The notes: generated by a model not told the origin, from the letters alone. 64,000 bases of DNA from an uncultured Prochlorococcus sp. (GCA_902563335.1 CACEWU010000003.1:33098-97097); one strand, 5' to 3'; positions 53,681 through 63,962 are shown, counted from the stretch's first letter. Translations and numbers: made by a program.

Positions 53681-54475
53681 ATGAACCTTAATTTACCATT
53701 GACTGGCAAAACTGTTGTTATAACTAGAGCTCAACGGCAGCAAGGTGAAGCCCATCATATTTTTACAGCAGCTGGCGCATCTGTTATTGATCTACCTGCT
53801 TTGGTTATTGGTCCTCCAGATAAATGGGATCCTTTAGATGAAGCATTATCAGAATTAGAAACTTTTGATTGGATTATTTTCTCTAGTACTAATGGTGTAA
53901 ATGCTGTAGAGCAAAGACTTAAATTGCTTGGTCAAACTTTGGCAAGTCGTTTGAAAAGTTTGAAGATAGCAGCAGTAGGAAGGAAAACTGCTAGCAGATT
54001 AGAAGAGCTTAGTTCTTCTCCAGATTTTGTTCCTCCAAATTTTGTTGCTGATAGTTTGATTAAGCATTTTCCATTTTCTGGTGAAGCTATGAAAATTCTT
54101 ATTCCTAGAGTTCAAAGTGGAGGAAGAACGATTTTAGCTGATACTTTTGGCAAGGTAGGGATGGAAGTGGTTGAAGTTGCAGCATATGAATCTTGTTGCC
54201 CTGAAAAGATGCCAGAAAATACTGCTAAGGCATTTATTAATTCATCAGTAGATGCGATAATTTTTACTAGTGGTAAAACTGTGGTTCATACTGCAAGATT
54301 GATGAATAGTAGATTTGGGACAGAATGGAAAATGAAACTGCATCATGTGAAGATTCTTTCTATAGGCCCACAGACAAGCCTTAGTTGTTTGAAGCAATTT
54401 GCAAGAGTTGACAAAGAAGCAGACCCCCATGATTTGCAAGGTTTGCTTAGTGCTTGTATAGAGGTGTTCAATTAA
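53681..54475 (+). CDS. hemD: uroporphyrinogen-III synthase
   Basis: HemD closes the tetrapyrrole ring to form uroporphyrinogen III. A 264-residue protein with the low-similarity but recognisable family text: KTVVITRAQRQQGEAHHIF, ETFDWIIFSSTNGVNAVEQ, and the C-terminal VDAIIFTSGKTVVHTARL. The start is ATG at 53681. Just after the stop, an 11-base inverted repeat TCAATTAAATT (54468-54478) and its complement at 54488-54498 may end transcription. Confidence 0.9.
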   Translation: MNLNLPLTGKTVVITRAQRQQGEAHHIFTAAGASVIDLPALVIGPPDKWDPLDEALSELETFDWIIFSSTNGVNAVEQRLKLLGQTLASRLKSLKIAAVGRKTASRLEELSSSPDFVPPNFVADSLIKHFPFSGEAMKILIPRVQSGGRTILADTFGKVGMEVVEVAAYESCCPEKMPENTAKAFINSSVDAIIFTSGKTVVHTARLMNSRFGTEWKMKLHHVKILSIGPQTSLSCLKQFARVDKEADPHDLQGLLSACIEVFN

Positions 54476-54498
54476 ATTCACAGAGTAAATTTAATTGA
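54468..54498. terminator. AT-rich inverted repeat after hemD
   Basis: Perfect 11-base arms with a nine-base spacer, overlapping the hemD stop codon. AT-rich, and without a T-run directly following, so only weakly supported as a terminator. It lies in a 119-base gap between convergent genes. Confidence 0.35.
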
Positions 54499-54594
54499 TA
54501 AATATTATTAACTTTAATTCAAAATAAATAGAATTTATTATAAGTGAGCAAATTTAATATAAGAACTTTTTGTCGTCCAAGAATCGATAATGGT

Positions 54595-55059
54595 CTATTT
54601 ATCTTTACCATGACCACTTTCTACAAGAGCTTTGAATCTATCAAGATTTGCTTGCAATTCACTTGTGACCATGCCTCCTAAAATGCTTGGCTCCATTAAA
54701 GGGGCCAGTATCTTGGGCAGCTCATAGGCAACACTTAGCTTAACGATTGTGCGTTCTTCTTCCTCTGTATAAAAACGGACACATCCCTTTGTAGGTAAAC
54801 CACCTACAGATTCCCATTGTAATTTTTGTGCTTCAATTCTTTCGTTGATTTTTGCCTTCCATTTAAATCGAAAGCCGTTAGCGGCTAATGTCCATTCTGT
54901 TAAATCAGGCAGGGTCTTAATGGATTCATCAATTGTCTTTACTGATTCGATCCAACTCATCCATAGAGGCATTGCTTCAAGGTCACTCCATACCGCCCAT
55001 ACTTGATTGACTGGTGCTTTGATGTCGCAAATAACTGTGTGCTCAAGCCAACGTCCCAT
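54595..55059 (-). CDS. SRPBCC/START-like (polyketide cyclase/dehydrase) protein
   Basis: A 154-residue protein: LEHTVICDIKAPVNQVWAVWSDLEAMPLWMSWI at the N-terminus is typical of the SRPBCC ligand-binding fold. It stands two bases downstream of zds on the same strand, a pairing known in cyanobacteria, so it may bind a lipid or carotenoid intermediate. This link is inference. Start ATG at 55059. Confidence 0.87.
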   Translation of the reverse strand: MGRWLEHTVICDIKAPVNQVWAVWSDLEAMPLWMSWIESVKTIDESIKTLPDLTEWTLAANGFRFKWKAKINERIEAQKLQWESVGGLPTKGCVRFYTEEEERTIVKLSVAYELPKILAPLMEPSILGGMVTSELQANLDRFKALVESGHGKDK

Positions 55060-55061
55060 GG

Positions 55062-56522
55062 TTAATTAACCGCTTCATTTGTTGCCAGATTGGCAGATTG
55101 GCAAAGCATTGCAGCTGCTGCAAGATGACCGCTCATTGTCGCACCTTCCATGGAGTCGATGTAGTCCTGTCTGGTATAGCTTCCAGCCAAGAAAAAGTTC
55201 CCGATAGGGGTTGCTTGTGCTGGGCGATATGGTTCCATTCCTGGAGCTTCTCGGTATAAAGAGTGGGCAAGCTTCACGACATTGCTCCAAATCAATTTTA
55301 AGGAGCGGGATGAAGGGAACAGTTCACGGACTTGAGCATCAGTGTGGGAGACAATTTGCTCAACGGACTTACTAATCCATGGATCTCCTGGTGTCAGTAC
55401 ACATTGAAGGAGTGAGCCAAGTTCTTGACGGTAATAGTCCTCAGGACTAGTCAGCGCAAGGTCAGCAAAACAACTGAAGTCAGCATCAGCTGTATAAAGC
55501 AAATTATCTAGACCGGAGGGAGTTTGCAGATTTCGACGGGCTGAGTCATCTTTTAATTCAGTTACCCAGCCGTCATATCTAAGTTGAACAGTTGCAACAG
55601 GAACTGCTTCTAGTTTTTGTATGTTTGAAAATTGTTGAAAACGGTTCCATTCGGTTGGAATTAATTTCTTGATACCTTGAACATCACATGCAGCTAGATA
55701 TTTGTCGGCATTAATCATTAGTTCTCCATCTGGAGTAGTGAGACTTATACCAGTTACTTCAGGGATCTCTGCTTCTTGAAAGTGGATCTTTTTCACACGG
55801 TGTCTTAGATGAATTTTTGCCCCTTTTTTTTGGATGTAATCAAGAATAGGTTTTGTTAACCAGCGATGGGGTGATCCTTTGAGGAGATTTAGCTTCGATG
55901 CTTCAGTACGTGCTGCAAACATCATGAAGATTGTGAGCATGCAGCGTGCTGAAATTGCTTCACAGTTAATGAATCCAAGTGCATAAGCAATTGGATTCCA
56001 CATTCGCTCAATACTTCTTATGCTTCCTCCATGATTCAGGAACCATTTTTGGAAACTAATTGAGTCAAGCTCCCTAATGATTTTCATAGCACCTTCATAG
56101 TCCACAAGACCTCGGACTATTGGGCTTGTTCCTAACGCAAGAGCATTTCTCAATTTGTCAAGCAAATTGAGTTGTGGAGTTGTGAAGAAGGCTTTTAGGC
56201 CGTTGAAAGGTGCTCCTAGGGGAAAGCGAAAATCTAATGAGCGAAGATCTCCACCTTGATTGACGAACAAATGAGTGTGGTCTTTTGGAAGTAAGTGATC
56301 AATTGCACCAACCTTTCGCATCAATGCAAACAAGTTGGCGTAGTTGAAAAAGAACACATGAAGACCCATCTCTATGTGATTGCCTTCGGGATCTTCCCAA
56401 CTACCTACCTTGCCTCCTATAAAAGGCCTGGCTTCGTAGATTTCAACGGAATGTCCGGCATCTACTAGATCTACAGCTGCTGTTAGTCCAGCAAGACCAG
56501 CGCCAACTATTGCAACCCGCAC
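55062..56522 (-). CDS. zds: zeta-carotene desaturase
   Basis: This FAD enzyme converts zeta-carotene to lycopene in plant-type carotenogenesis. The FAD motif [22 protein letters not shown] is at the N-terminus. [30 protein letters not shown] and the C-terminal [19 protein letters not shown] are typical. At 486 residues, it fits ZDS; the closely related PDS is distinguished by sequence details I cannot test here. The ATG start is at 56522. It is divergent from the IscA-type gene, with about 107 bases between starts. Confidence 0.9.
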   Translation of the reverse strand: MRVAIVGAGLAGLTAAVDLVDAGHSVEIYEARPFIGGKVGSWEDPEGNHIEMGLHVFFFNYANLFALMRKVGAIDHLLPKDHTHLFVNQGGDLRSLDFRFPLGAPFNGLKAFFTTPQLNLLDKLRNALALGTSPIVRGLVDYEGAMKIIRELDSISFQKWFLNHGGSIRSIERMWNPIAYALGFINCEAISARCMLTIFMMFAARTEASKLNLLKGSPHRWLTKPILDYIQKKGAKIHLRHRVKKIHFQEAEIPEVTGISLTTPDGELMINADKYLAACDVQGIKKLIPTEWNRFQQFSNIQKLEAVPVATVQLRYDGWVTELKDDSARRNLQTPSGLDNLLYTADADFSCFADLALTSPEDYYRQELGSLLQCVLTPGDPWISKSVEQIVSHTDAQVRELFPSSRSLKLIWSNVVKLAHSLYREAPGMEPYRPAQATPIGNFFLAGSYTRQDYIDSMEGATMSGHLAAAAMLCQSANLATNEAVN

Positions 56523-56629
56523 GGTCTTTAAATAAGAGCTTTACAGACTCTATGAATAATTCGACCATACTTGCATAAGACAAAAGTCATTTTTTTTCCA
56601 TAAAGTGACCTTTGGCATGTGCATTTCCT

Positions 56630-57022
56630 ATGACTAGCCTCACTAACACTGCAGTTACCCATACCGCACTTGATGGTAAGGGCATTCTTATAACTGATAC
56701 AGCGATGCAGCAATTGGCACGCTTGTGTCGAGATCAAGGAAAAGATCAAGTTTTGCGAGTGGGCGTGCGTTCAGGTGGTTGTAGTGGGATGAGTTACACA
56801 ATGGACTTTGTTAGCTCTTCAGAAATTGTTGAAGGTGATGAAGTTTATGAGTACACCGCCCCTGATGGAGAAGAGTTCAGGGTTGTGTGTGACCCTAAGA
56901 GTCTTTTATATATTTATGGCATGCAATTGGATTTCAGTACTGAGCTAATCGGAGGAGGTTTCAATTTCACTAATCCAAATGCCACCCAAACTTGTGGATG
57001 TGGGAGCTCTTTCTCTGTATGA
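56630..57022 (+). CDS. A-type Fe-S carrier (IscA/SufA-like)
   Basis: A 130-residue protein with the A-type carrier pattern: VGVRSGGCSGMSYTMDF, and the C-terminal CGCGSSF, giving three conserved cysteines. Such proteins carry Fe-S clusters to target apoproteins. The start is taken at ATG 56630 (MTSLTNTAV), because the longer frame from 56612 adds unconserved residues. The strong terminator at 57024-57056 follows directly. Confidence 0.92.
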   Translation: MTSLTNTAVTHTALDGKGILITDTAMQQLARLCRDQGKDQVLRVGVRSGGCSGMSYTMDFVSSSEIVEGDEVYEYTAPDGEEFRVVCDPKSLLYIYGMQLDFSTELIGGGFNFTNPNATQTCGCGSSFSV

Positions 57023-57023
57023 C

Positions 57024-57056
57024 AAATCCACACGCTGTCTGCCTTGTGGATTTTTT
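57024..57056 (+). terminator. intrinsic terminator after the IscA-type gene
   Basis: AAATCCACA (57024-57032) pairs with TGTGGATTT (57045-57053), a 12-base loop, and the run of T (57051-57056) follows. It is the clearest intrinsic terminator in the window. Confidence 0.75.
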
Positions 57057-57073
57057 AATTTTTTAATTTTTTA
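57050..57073. repeat. three tandem copies of ATTTTTTA
   Basis: The octamer ATTTTTTA occurs three times head to tail (57050-57057, 57058-57065, 57066-57073), merging with the terminator T-run and ending six bases before the TPR-gene ATG. It may have arisen by slippage. Confidence 0.7.
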
Positions 57074-57078
57074 ATTAG

Positions 57079-57498
57079 ATGGAGTCGACTCAAGAAAGTT
57101 CTTTTGAAAAGGCCATGGCTCGTTATCAGGCTGGAACTGATGCAAGCGAGCTAATAAAAGATTTTGAAGCTATTACGGCAGCAGCACCGAATCAATCGGC
57201 TGGTTGGACTTGTCTTTCATGGCTCCAATTATTGTGTGATCAGCACGATTCAGCCCTTCGCTCTGCGCGAACAGCAGTGAAATTAAGCCCTCAGGATCCT
57301 CAAGCAAGGATCAATCTCAGTTTGGCATTACTAGAAACTAATTCCAAAGGTGTTAGGGATCATATTGACTATGTCAGAAGGGCTTCAATGGCAGTACCTG
57401 ATCTTAAAAAAGAGCTTAAAAATTCGATAGAAGATGGCCTTCTTCGGAAGCCTAATTGGCGAGCACTAAAGAAAATTAAGGATTGGTTGGAGTTCTAA
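57079..57498 (+). CDS. TPR-like protein, 139 aa
   Basis: A helical protein with one or more tetratricopeptide-type repeats in the middle (SAGWTCLSWLQLLCDQHDSALRSARTAVKLSPQDPQARINLSLALLE). It is probably an adaptor or scaffold. It ends one base before the LpxB-like gene, so the pair is likely co-translated. Start ATG at 57079. Confidence 0.75.
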   Translation: MESTQESSFEKAMARYQAGTDASELIKDFEAITAAAPNQSAGWTCLSWLQLLCDQHDSALRSARTAVKLSPQDPQARINLSLALLETNSKGVRDHIDYVRRASMAVPDLKKELKNSIEDGLLRKPNWRALKKIKDWLEF

Positions 57499-57499
57499 T

Positions 57500-58720
57500 T
57501 TGGCCAGGCTTCTGCTTGTAAGTAATGGTCATGGGGAAGATTTGTCAGGAGCTCTTTTAGGGAAGGAACTTCAGAGGCAAGGCCATCAAGTAGATGCAAT
57601 CCCCTTTGTTGGTCGTGGTAGTTCTTATTTAGATGCTGGAATAAAAATCATTGGTAAGGTCAAACAATTCAGTACTGGAGGGCTGGGATATACAAGCTTG
57701 CATGGTCGACTCACAGAATTACTTCAAGGTCAAGTGCTATACCTGGCTGGGCGTTTATTAAGGTTGTTATTTCTTGCACCACGCTATGACTTATTAGTTG
57801 CTATTGGAGATGTTGTTCCAGTCTTTGCTACTTGGCTTACGCGAAAACCAGTAGTGACGTATCTGGTTGCATATTCTAGTCATTATGAAGGGAAATTGAA
57901 GTTACCTTGGCCTTGTTCTAATTGTTTGTTAAGTCCTCATTTTTTGGCTATTTATAGTCGCGACAAATTGACGGCTGATGATTTAAGTGATCAACTTCGA
58001 CGAAAAGTTAATTTTTTAGGCAATCCTTTTATGGATATAGTCTTAAATTCTAAATCTCGTTTGCCTGAATTTAAAAGTCGTTTAGGTTTGTTGCCAGGAA
58101 GCAGAAGACCAGAATTAGATGAAAATATTCTTCTATTGCTGGATCTGATGAGGTTTTTAGCTGCTGGGGATTTTATGAAACAAAATATTTCTTTAGATAT
58201 GGCATTAGTGCCTGCTTTAGATGATCATTCTTTGAAAAATTTAGCCGAACAAGCTGGCTGGCAGCTTATAGAACAATTTGATAAATCTAACCCTAAGCAA
58301 TTGGTGCTAGGCCAATTCAAAATAAATATTCAGAGAGGATGTTTTGCTCAAGTTTTGCAGAGCAGTGACCTACTGGTCTCAATGGCTGGAACTGCTGCTG
58401 AGCAGGCAGTTGGTCTTGCAAAGCCAGTTATTCAACTTCCTGGGTATGGACCACAATTCACGGTTGCCTTTGCTGAAGCACAAAGGAGATTATTAGGTCC
58501 AACTATCTTTTGTGCAGAAGGTAACCCTGGTGAGCTGATTACCTTTTCCAATACAGCACGTTTGATTGTAAATGTATTGCAACAGATTCAAGAAGATAAG
58601 GCTTTTCAAAGGGAGTGTAGTAAGCAAGCCATGTATCGGTTAGGCGGGGCAGGAGGTGGGAGATTGATGGCTAAGGCAATAACTGATTTGATTGTTAAAC
58701 ATACAACGCATTATTTATAA
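57500..58720 (+). CDS. lipid-A-disaccharide synthase-related (LpxB-like) protein
   Basis: A 406-residue GT-B-fold protein. LLVSNGHGEDLSGALLGKEL at the N-terminus, and LLVSMAGTAAEQAVGLAKPVIQLPGYGPQFTVAFAEAQRRLLGPTIF in the second half, resemble the LpxB-related group in cyanobacteria. Whether it glycosylates a lipid is not known; the full LpxB pathway is often absent in these organisms. The start is TTG at 57500, one base after the TPR stop. Confidence 0.85.
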   Translation: MARLLLVSNGHGEDLSGALLGKELQRQGHQVDAIPFVGRGSSYLDAGIKIIGKVKQFSTGGLGYTSLHGRLTELLQGQVLYLAGRLLRLLFLAPRYDLLVAIGDVVPVFATWLTRKPVVTYLVAYSSHYEGKLKLPWPCSNCLLSPHFLAIYSRDKLTADDLSDQLRRKVNFLGNPFMDIVLNSKSRLPEFKSRLGLLPGSRRPELDENILLLLDLMRFLAAGDFMKQNISLDMALVPALDDHSLKNLAEQAGWQLIEQFDKSNPKQLVLGQFKINIQRGCFAQVLQSSDLLVSMAGTAAEQAVGLAKPVIQLPGYGPQFTVAFAEAQRRLLGPTIFCAEGNPGELITFSNTARLIVNVLQQIQEDKAFQRECSKQAMYRLGGAGGGRLMAKAITDLIVKHTTHYL

Positions 58721-58811
58721 GTTCACTAAAGAAATAGTCTAGAAGAAACCTGAACATCAACTATTTTTCGTCTTGATTGATCTATTTAGGTATGTCTTGG
58801 ATTGAAATCTC

Positions 58812-59756
58812 TTATTGAATTAAGGGCTTTATAGTTGCATTCAATGCCTGATTTATTTCTGAATATTTAAATCTATAGCCAAGCTTTGTTAATAGGTTTG
58901 ATTGAACGTATTGACCTTCAAGCACTACCTTAGCTCCGTCTCCTAGGATTATCTTTAATATTGCGCCTGGCACAGGTAATACACTAGGACGACCTAGACA
59001 TTTGCCTAAAGAAGATGCAAATTCTGCCATTGAAACTGGCTTAGGAGCAACGCAATTTAATACACCTGACCAAGATTTATTAGTTAGTGCTTTTTCAATG
59101 ATTTGACAGAGGTCTGTACGTTGGATCCAACTCATCCATTGGCGACCATTCCCAATAGGTCCTCCAAGACCAGATTTAAATATTGGAAGCATTTTGCTTA
59201 GTGCTCCTCCACTTGGACCAATGACAATACCTATCCGAACTACTACTAATCGTGTGGCTCGAGGTTTTTCTTTAGCAATACTTTCCCAACGCTGACAGAG
59301 TGTTGCTAAAAAGTCTTTACCAGCAGGGCTATTTTCACTGAACTGTGCATCTTGGCTCGTGCCGTAGTAGCCAATGGCTGATGCATTGATAAGTACTCTT
59401 GGCTGTTTTTTTTGCTGATTAATTGCGTCAATTAAGAATTGAGTTGTATTCAGACGACTAGTTTCAATTTTCTCCAGCTGTTTAGGTGTCCAGCGTTTGT
59501 CCGCTATTGGTTCACCAGCAAGATTTACTACGCCTTCAGCTTTAGATAAGGCATCAATAAGGACACTATTTCGCCAACTTTGTGGGTTGGCAAGATCTAG
59601 TTTTAAATCGATGAGCTTGTCTTGAGGGGTCACTTGATTGGATTTTGGTTTAAGGCCTTTCCTGCTAATTACTGTGAGTTCGTGACCAGAAGCTAATAAT
59701 TGAGGTACTAACTCTTGACCTACAAAGCCGGTGCAACCAATTAGTACTAGGCGCAT
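58812..59756 (-). CDS. TIGR01777-type NAD-dependent epimerase/dehydratase (SulA/YfcH family)
   Basis: A 314-residue short-chain-type Rossmann protein: GCTGFVGQELVPQLLASGHELTVISRK at the N-terminus, GVVNLAGEPIADKRWTPKQLEKIETSRL, and the C-terminal domain with GRPSVLPVPGAILKIILGD typical of the DUF1731 tail. Function in the cell is unknown; its plant homologues are chloroplast cell-division proteins. ATG start at 59756. Confidence 0.9.
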   Translation of the reverse strand: MRLVLIGCTGFVGQELVPQLLASGHELTVISRKGLKPKSNQVTPQDKLIDLKLDLANPQSWRNSVLIDALSKAEGVVNLAGEPIADKRWTPKQLEKIETSRLNTTQFLIDAINQQKKQPRVLINASAIGYYGTSQDAQFSENSPAGKDFLATLCQRWESIAKEKPRATRLVVVRIGIVIGPSGGALSKMLPIFKSGLGGPIGNGRQWMSWIQRTDLCQIIEKALTNKSWSGVLNCVAPKPVSMAEFASSLGKCLGRPSVLPVPGAILKIILGDGAKVVLEGQYVQSNLLTKLGYRFKYSEINQALNATIKPLIQ

Positions 59757-59941
59757 GGGATTACCATCGCATTCCAGGCGACAATAGGAGTATTAGTAAA
59801 TTTTCGGCAAAAATTGATATTGAATCAGGAGTTCTCAATAATTATTGTTGTTCTTTTTGGATCGTTAAAGTTGTTATTGCAACTACGACGAGAAAATATT
59901 GTTTATTAGGGCTTAGCTTAGGCTGATTGAAAGACCTTTAA

Positions 59942-60187
59942 ATGCCAGATAAACCTCTTCCTGCTGAAACTTCTAAACCCTTGAGGAAAGGGGCTTTGAT
60001 TCGTGTTATTCGTGAGCAATATCTACACAGCCTTGAGTCTCAAGCTAGTGATATGAGTTCTGCTTCGTATATTTTTGAAGGGCCTGGAGAAATCCTTGCT
60101 GTAAAGGGTGAATACTGTCAGGTCCGTTGGCGTATGCCCGTACCTGACGTGTGGGTTAGGACTGATCAACTAGAACCTTGGTCGTGA
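59942..60187 (+). CDS. ndhO: NAD(P)H-quinone oxidoreductase subunit O
   Basis: A peripheral subunit of the NDH-1 complex of cyanobacteria. Characteristic text: LRKGALIRVIREQYLHSLESQASD, SYIFEGPGEILAVKGEYCQVRW and PDVWVRTDQLEPW. At 81 residues it is of the expected size. It acts at the thylakoid NDH-1 in cyclic electron flow and respiration. ATG start at 59942. No other ndh gene is adjacent. Confidence 0.94.
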   Translation: MPDKPLPAETSKPLRKGALIRVIREQYLHSLESQASDMSSASYIFEGPGEILAVKGEYCQVRWRMPVPDVWVRTDQLEPWS

Positions 60188-60210
60188 AAAGTTGATGATG
60201 AGGGTATTTG

Positions 60211-62274
60211 TTACTGCGTTTGGCTGAACAATTTAAATGCGTTTGGAATCGAGCGAGAGGCTGAGGGCAAACGCCACAGAGCTCCCCCTAGGACTCCATT
60301 GAGATCACCTAATGCTTTCAAAATAGGATTGTTGTGTTTTTTATGCGCTTGATCGGCTACTCTCGCTCCCTCCCAGGGATTCCAGCATGCAAGGTTCATT
60401 AAGCTTTTATATGCACTTGGCCATGGGTTAGTTGGGATTAAGGCTTGCAAATGTGAGAATTCTTTGGCTGCCTCACTAGGTCTGTTGGCAAGTATTGCTA
60501 GCAGACTCATTGTCCATCGGGCTTCAATATCGTTTGAATTTTCTTTTAATCGTTTTAAAGCTTCTTGTTGAACTGGGATTCGATATGTGAAATGGCCATC
60601 TAACATGTGTTGAATGGCAACCTCAGCAAATACCGTTTCTATACCTTTAGGGCCTTCGGCAAGACCAAGTGCAAGCTGTGGAAACCTTTTATCGAAATTG
60701 TTAGTTTTAGGAACATCTTTTCGACGTTTCCATAGAGAATAGCTATTCTCATTTTCTCTTTTGAAACGTCGAATTTCAGTAAATATATTACTAGTACGAA
60801 CAGCTTTGTCTAAAAGCAATGCACTCTTCCTTACAGAACCTTGATCCCCCTCTGCTAATACAACCCACTCTGCTTGTGATAATAATGGCCCAATATCTTT
60901 TTTGTTACTTCCTAATTGTCGACCAACTAATTGCCCCCCATTCCTACGCCCAAAATAACTAACATTATGTTGATTCAGGTCTGGTGTGCTTGGCACCACA
61001 ATTAGAGTTTTTTTTGGTGAGTTGGGATATGCATTTGCTACTTCTTGGACAATGTCTTTTAAAGGCCCAGATTTACCTTTTTTGAACATCTCATGGTGTG
61101 CTTTCCTGGCCGTAGGTAATACTGCAGAAAACCCTAGGAGTAGAGCTATAGCGAATGGAAGATTAGATCGGGTTTGGAATTGATCTTTAGCCCATAAACC
61201 CCACTGCCACCAACCTCTGGAAAGTAAAAGGATTAGAGGAGGTAGTAATGGAGTGATATAACGACCATCTTTATTGGGACTAAGACTTGTAAATAGCCAA
61301 CTTGCAAAGAATGTGATTATCAGCCAACGCCACGCAAATGGATTGTCATGGTCATCATTTTTCTTTCGTGAATTTATTTTAGGTTGAGTTCGCATTAAGA
61401 TCCAAAGTAAACCTCCACTTAGACCTATAATTAAAACGACTAATCCTATTTGCTCAGGTAGTAGACGTGGATACCAAATCCAATTCTCAAGAGTTAATAA
61501 ACTAGGATCACCTTCTCTATTCGCTGACTCAATTACGGCTCTATTTGTTCCTCCGAGAGTTGTGATCCAGTTGTGACGAAGCCATGGTAATACTCCTGAT
61601 ATAACTAATCCAATACCACAAATAAGTTGCCATTTGCTTGATTGATTACGACGTAGAACAATTGCAGTTGCTACAAATAAACTTGGTAAAAGAATTAACA
61701 AGGCACTTTGCTTTATTAATAGAGCAGCTGTACAAGCAATCGCAGCTATTAGTGCTTGCCACCATTGCCCACCTTTATGTGGATCTAACCAGCACCCCAG
61801 TCGCCAAAGTGTAAGTGTTAGACAAGCAGTAAGAGGCATTTCTAACACATAATCTGATCTAAGTTGCAGTAATGCAGGTGTAATGGCTATGAAGGCAACG
61901 CTCAGTAGAGATAGACTTTTTCCTCTTAAATAAATCCCCCAACCAGCTGTACTGGCTAGTAGAAGTCCATTCCATATGCTTAAACTCCAAGCAGCTTGCT
62001 TGGGGGCATCTCCTGCGATTGCTATTACGCTTCCATTGATTAGGGATGCCAGTGGTGGGATCTTTGGAGAGAGATCTAATAACGCTTGAAACCCTTGCCA
62101 TTTTCCGCCAGCAAGAATTCCAAGGGCTCGACCATGATCAAGTGCACTGTTGAGATAATCAGCTTGGTCCCAAGAAGGGATGCTGTTGTAGTGGTGCCAC
62201 CAAGAACGATCCGAGATTGTTGCGAATAGCCAGATCAGCCCAATAAGAAACCAAAATCTTGCAAATACTTTCAC
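60211..62274 (-). CDS. GT39/ArnT-type membrane glycosyltransferase
   Basis: A 687-residue protein with about ten hydrophobic segments in the N-terminal 400 residues. The first loop has WDQADYLNSALDHGRALG, resembling the catalytic Asp-containing loop of dolichol-phosphate-mannose-type enzymes. After the membrane domain comes a soluble C-terminal domain with TPR-like text. It likely adds a sugar to a lipid or protein outside the cytosol; donor and acceptor are unknown. Overlaps the J-domain gene by four bases. Confidence 0.85.
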   Translation of the reverse strand: MKVFARFWFLIGLIWLFATISDRSWWHHYNSIPSWDQADYLNSALDHGRALGILAGGKWQGFQALLDLSPKIPPLASLINGSVIAIAGDAPKQAAWSLSIWNGLLLASTAGWGIYLRGKSLSLLSVAFIAITPALLQLRSDYVLEMPLTACLTLTLWRLGCWLDPHKGGQWWQALIAAIACTAALLIKQSALLILLPSLFVATAIVLRRNQSSKWQLICGIGLVISGVLPWLRHNWITTLGGTNRAVIESANREGDPSLLTLENWIWYPRLLPEQIGLVVLIIGLSGGLLWILMRTQPKINSRKKNDDHDNPFAWRWLIITFFASWLFTSLSPNKDGRYITPLLPPLILLLSRGWWQWGLWAKDQFQTRSNLPFAIALLLGFSAVLPTARKAHHEMFKKGKSGPLKDIVQEVANAYPNSPKKTLIVVPSTPDLNQHNVSYFGRRNGGQLVGRQLGSNKKDIGPLLSQAEWVVLAEGDQGSVRKSALLLDKAVRTSNIFTEIRRFKRENENSYSLWKRRKDVPKTNNFDKRFPQLALGLAEGPKGIETVFAEVAIQHMLDGHFTYRIPVQQEALKRLKENSNDIEARWTMSLLAILANRPSEAAKEFSHLQALIPTNPWPSAYKSLMNLACWNPWEGARVADQAHKKHNNPILKALGDLNGVLGGALWRLPSASRSIPNAFKLFSQTQ

Positions 62275-62993
62275 GAGAGCTTTAAGCGATTGTGCTCTTT
62301 ATGCAGTTGTAATCGCTTTTGTTTAGCTTCCCGAAGCATTTCACGACCATCGTGAAGATAGCTATCTACGTATCCCATTGTGTAGCGTTCAAGTTCGTTT
62401 ACAGCATCTTCCACTTGTGAAAGACATTGGTATAGGCTTAATCCAAATCCTTGTGCCGATGAGGGAGTAGCTGTTGACCGATAAATTAAGTCAACTTTTT
62501 GAAGTAGTTTTTGACTGTGTTGGAGATATAAACAAAAAGCTTCCATTAGAGAATCGTCATAAGGATCAGCTGAGAGACTTTTAAGCTCTTTTGGAAAGGG
62601 ATTGATTACTTGACCGAGGAAACGATCTATTGGTACATAGACTTTTTGTAACCAGTGCAACAGTTCGTCTCCTTCTGCTGCAACTTGACCTTGAGCAGCT
62701 TTAGCAGCTGCAGTTGCACGAGCATTTCTTTCTCCTCTCTCTTTTGCTTCATTAGTTGATGCATGAATTTGCTGTTTGCTATCGTCATAGACTTTGCGTT
62801 GATCAGGATCTCTTAGTACTTCCCAAGCAGCATTGAGGGCAAGAATTTTTTCTTCATCTCCACCCGCGTCGGGGTGATGCAATTTGACTAAGTTTCTATA
62901 GGCAGATTTGATTTCTGCCAAAGTCGCATCTGGATAGACATCAAGGATTTTGTATGGATCTGTCTCCATAGATTTCATGTTCTCTTGGAGCAT
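62271..62993 (-). CDS. J-domain (DnaJ-like) protein
   Basis: A 240-residue protein with an N-terminal J-domain (residues about 11-72) including HPD at 40-42, so it should stimulate Hsp70. No Gly/Phe-rich or zinc-finger region follows. The remainder is helical, with ALNAAWEVLRDPDQRKVYDD and a unique C-terminal part. The frame begins with MLQENMKSMET, so an ATG six or nine codons in may be the real start. It sits directly behind cysK and ahead of the glycosyltransferase gene. Confidence 0.88.
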   Translation of the reverse strand: MLQENMKSMETDPYKILDVYPDATLAEIKSAYRNLVKLHHPDAGGDEEKILALNAAWEVLRDPDQRKVYDDSKQQIHASTNEAKERGERNARATAAAKAAQGQVAAEGDELLHWLQKVYVPIDRFLGQVINPFPKELKSLSADPYDDSLMEAFCLYLQHSQKLLQKVDLIYRSTATPSSAQGFGLSLYQCLSQVEDAVNELERYTMGYVDSYLHDGREMLREAKQKRLQLHKEHNRLKLS

Positions 62994-63962
62994 TCAGAGC
63001 TGTCCATCTTTTCGAGCGGGTGTTGAGGCATTTGAATTGAACATAGAGGTAGAAAGGTAACGTTCACCAAAACTTGGCAAAATCACTACTAGACGTTTGT
63101 TATTCATTTCTGCCCTTGTTCCGATCTTTAGAGCAGCTGCAACTGCTGCACCGCTACTTATGCCACTAAGTAGTCCTTCTTCTTTGGCAAGTCGTCTACC
63201 AATATTCATTGCTGCATGGTCACTGATGGGTACGATCTCATCGATTAATTTTTGATCAAGAACAGTTGGGATAAAACCTGCCCCGATACCTTGGATGTGA
63301 TGTGGACCAGGAGGATGGCCGGCAAGGACTTGACTTGATTCTGGCTCTACAGCAACTACAAGTAAATTTGGATTGTGTCGTTTTAGTGTTCTTGCACACC
63401 CCGTAATTGTTCCTCCCGTTCCAACCCCGCAGATCAATCCGTCAATACGACCGTCACAATCAGTCCAAATTTCTTCGCCGGTTGTTACTTCATGAATCTC
63501 GGGGTTGGAAGGATTATCAAATTGCTGTAGCAGATATGCTTCTGGCATTGAATTCACGAGATCTTTTGCCAAGTCGATAGCGCCTTGTATGCCTTGATTA
63601 CCTGGCGTGAGCTGAAGCTCTGCTCCATAGGCTCTGAGCATTGATCTACGTTCTTGACTCATAGTGTCTGGCATTGTCAGAACAAGGCGGTATCCTTTGG
63701 CGGCTGCGACCATGGCGAGTGCGATACCTGTGTTCCCGCTTGTAGGCTCTACTAAAATTGTTTTTCCTGGACTGATAGTCCCTGCTTTCTCAGCCGTTAA
63801 GACCATTGCCTCGGCAATACGATCTTTGATAGAGGCTGTGGGGTTGAAACTTTCCAACTTTGCCAGCAACTCTGCCTGGCATCCAGTGGTTTTTGGAAGT
63901 CGATTTAAGCGCACTAGAGGAGTGTGACCGACTAGAGAGGTGATGTCAGATGCAATTGGCAT
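62994..63962 (-). CDS. cysK: cysteine synthase (O-acetylserine sulfhydrylase)
   Basis: A PLP enzyme that makes cysteine from O-acetylserine and sulfide. The PLP lysine is K46 in [11 protein letters not shown], and TSGNTG lies at residues 74-79, with the [11 protein letters not shown] phosphate loop later. Length 322. It could be CysK or CysM; the text IKDRIAEAM and the C-terminal half suit CysK best. The ATG start is at 63962. The J-domain gene follows without a gap. Confidence 0.93.
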   Translation of the reverse strand: MPIASDITSLVGHTPLVRLNRLPKTTGCQAELLAKLESFNPTASIKDRIAEAMVLTAEKAGTISPGKTILVEPTSGNTGIALAMVAAAKGYRLVLTMPDTMSQERRSMLRAYGAELQLTPGNQGIQGAIDLAKDLVNSMPEAYLLQQFDNPSNPEIHEVTTGEEIWTDCDGRIDGLICGVGTGGTITGCARTLKRHNPNLLVVAVEPESSQVLAGHPPGPHHIQGIGAGFIPTVLDQKLIDEIVPISDHAAMNIGRRLAKEEGLLSGISSGAAVAAALKIGTRAEMNNKRLVVILPSFGERYLSTSMFNSNASTPARKDGQL

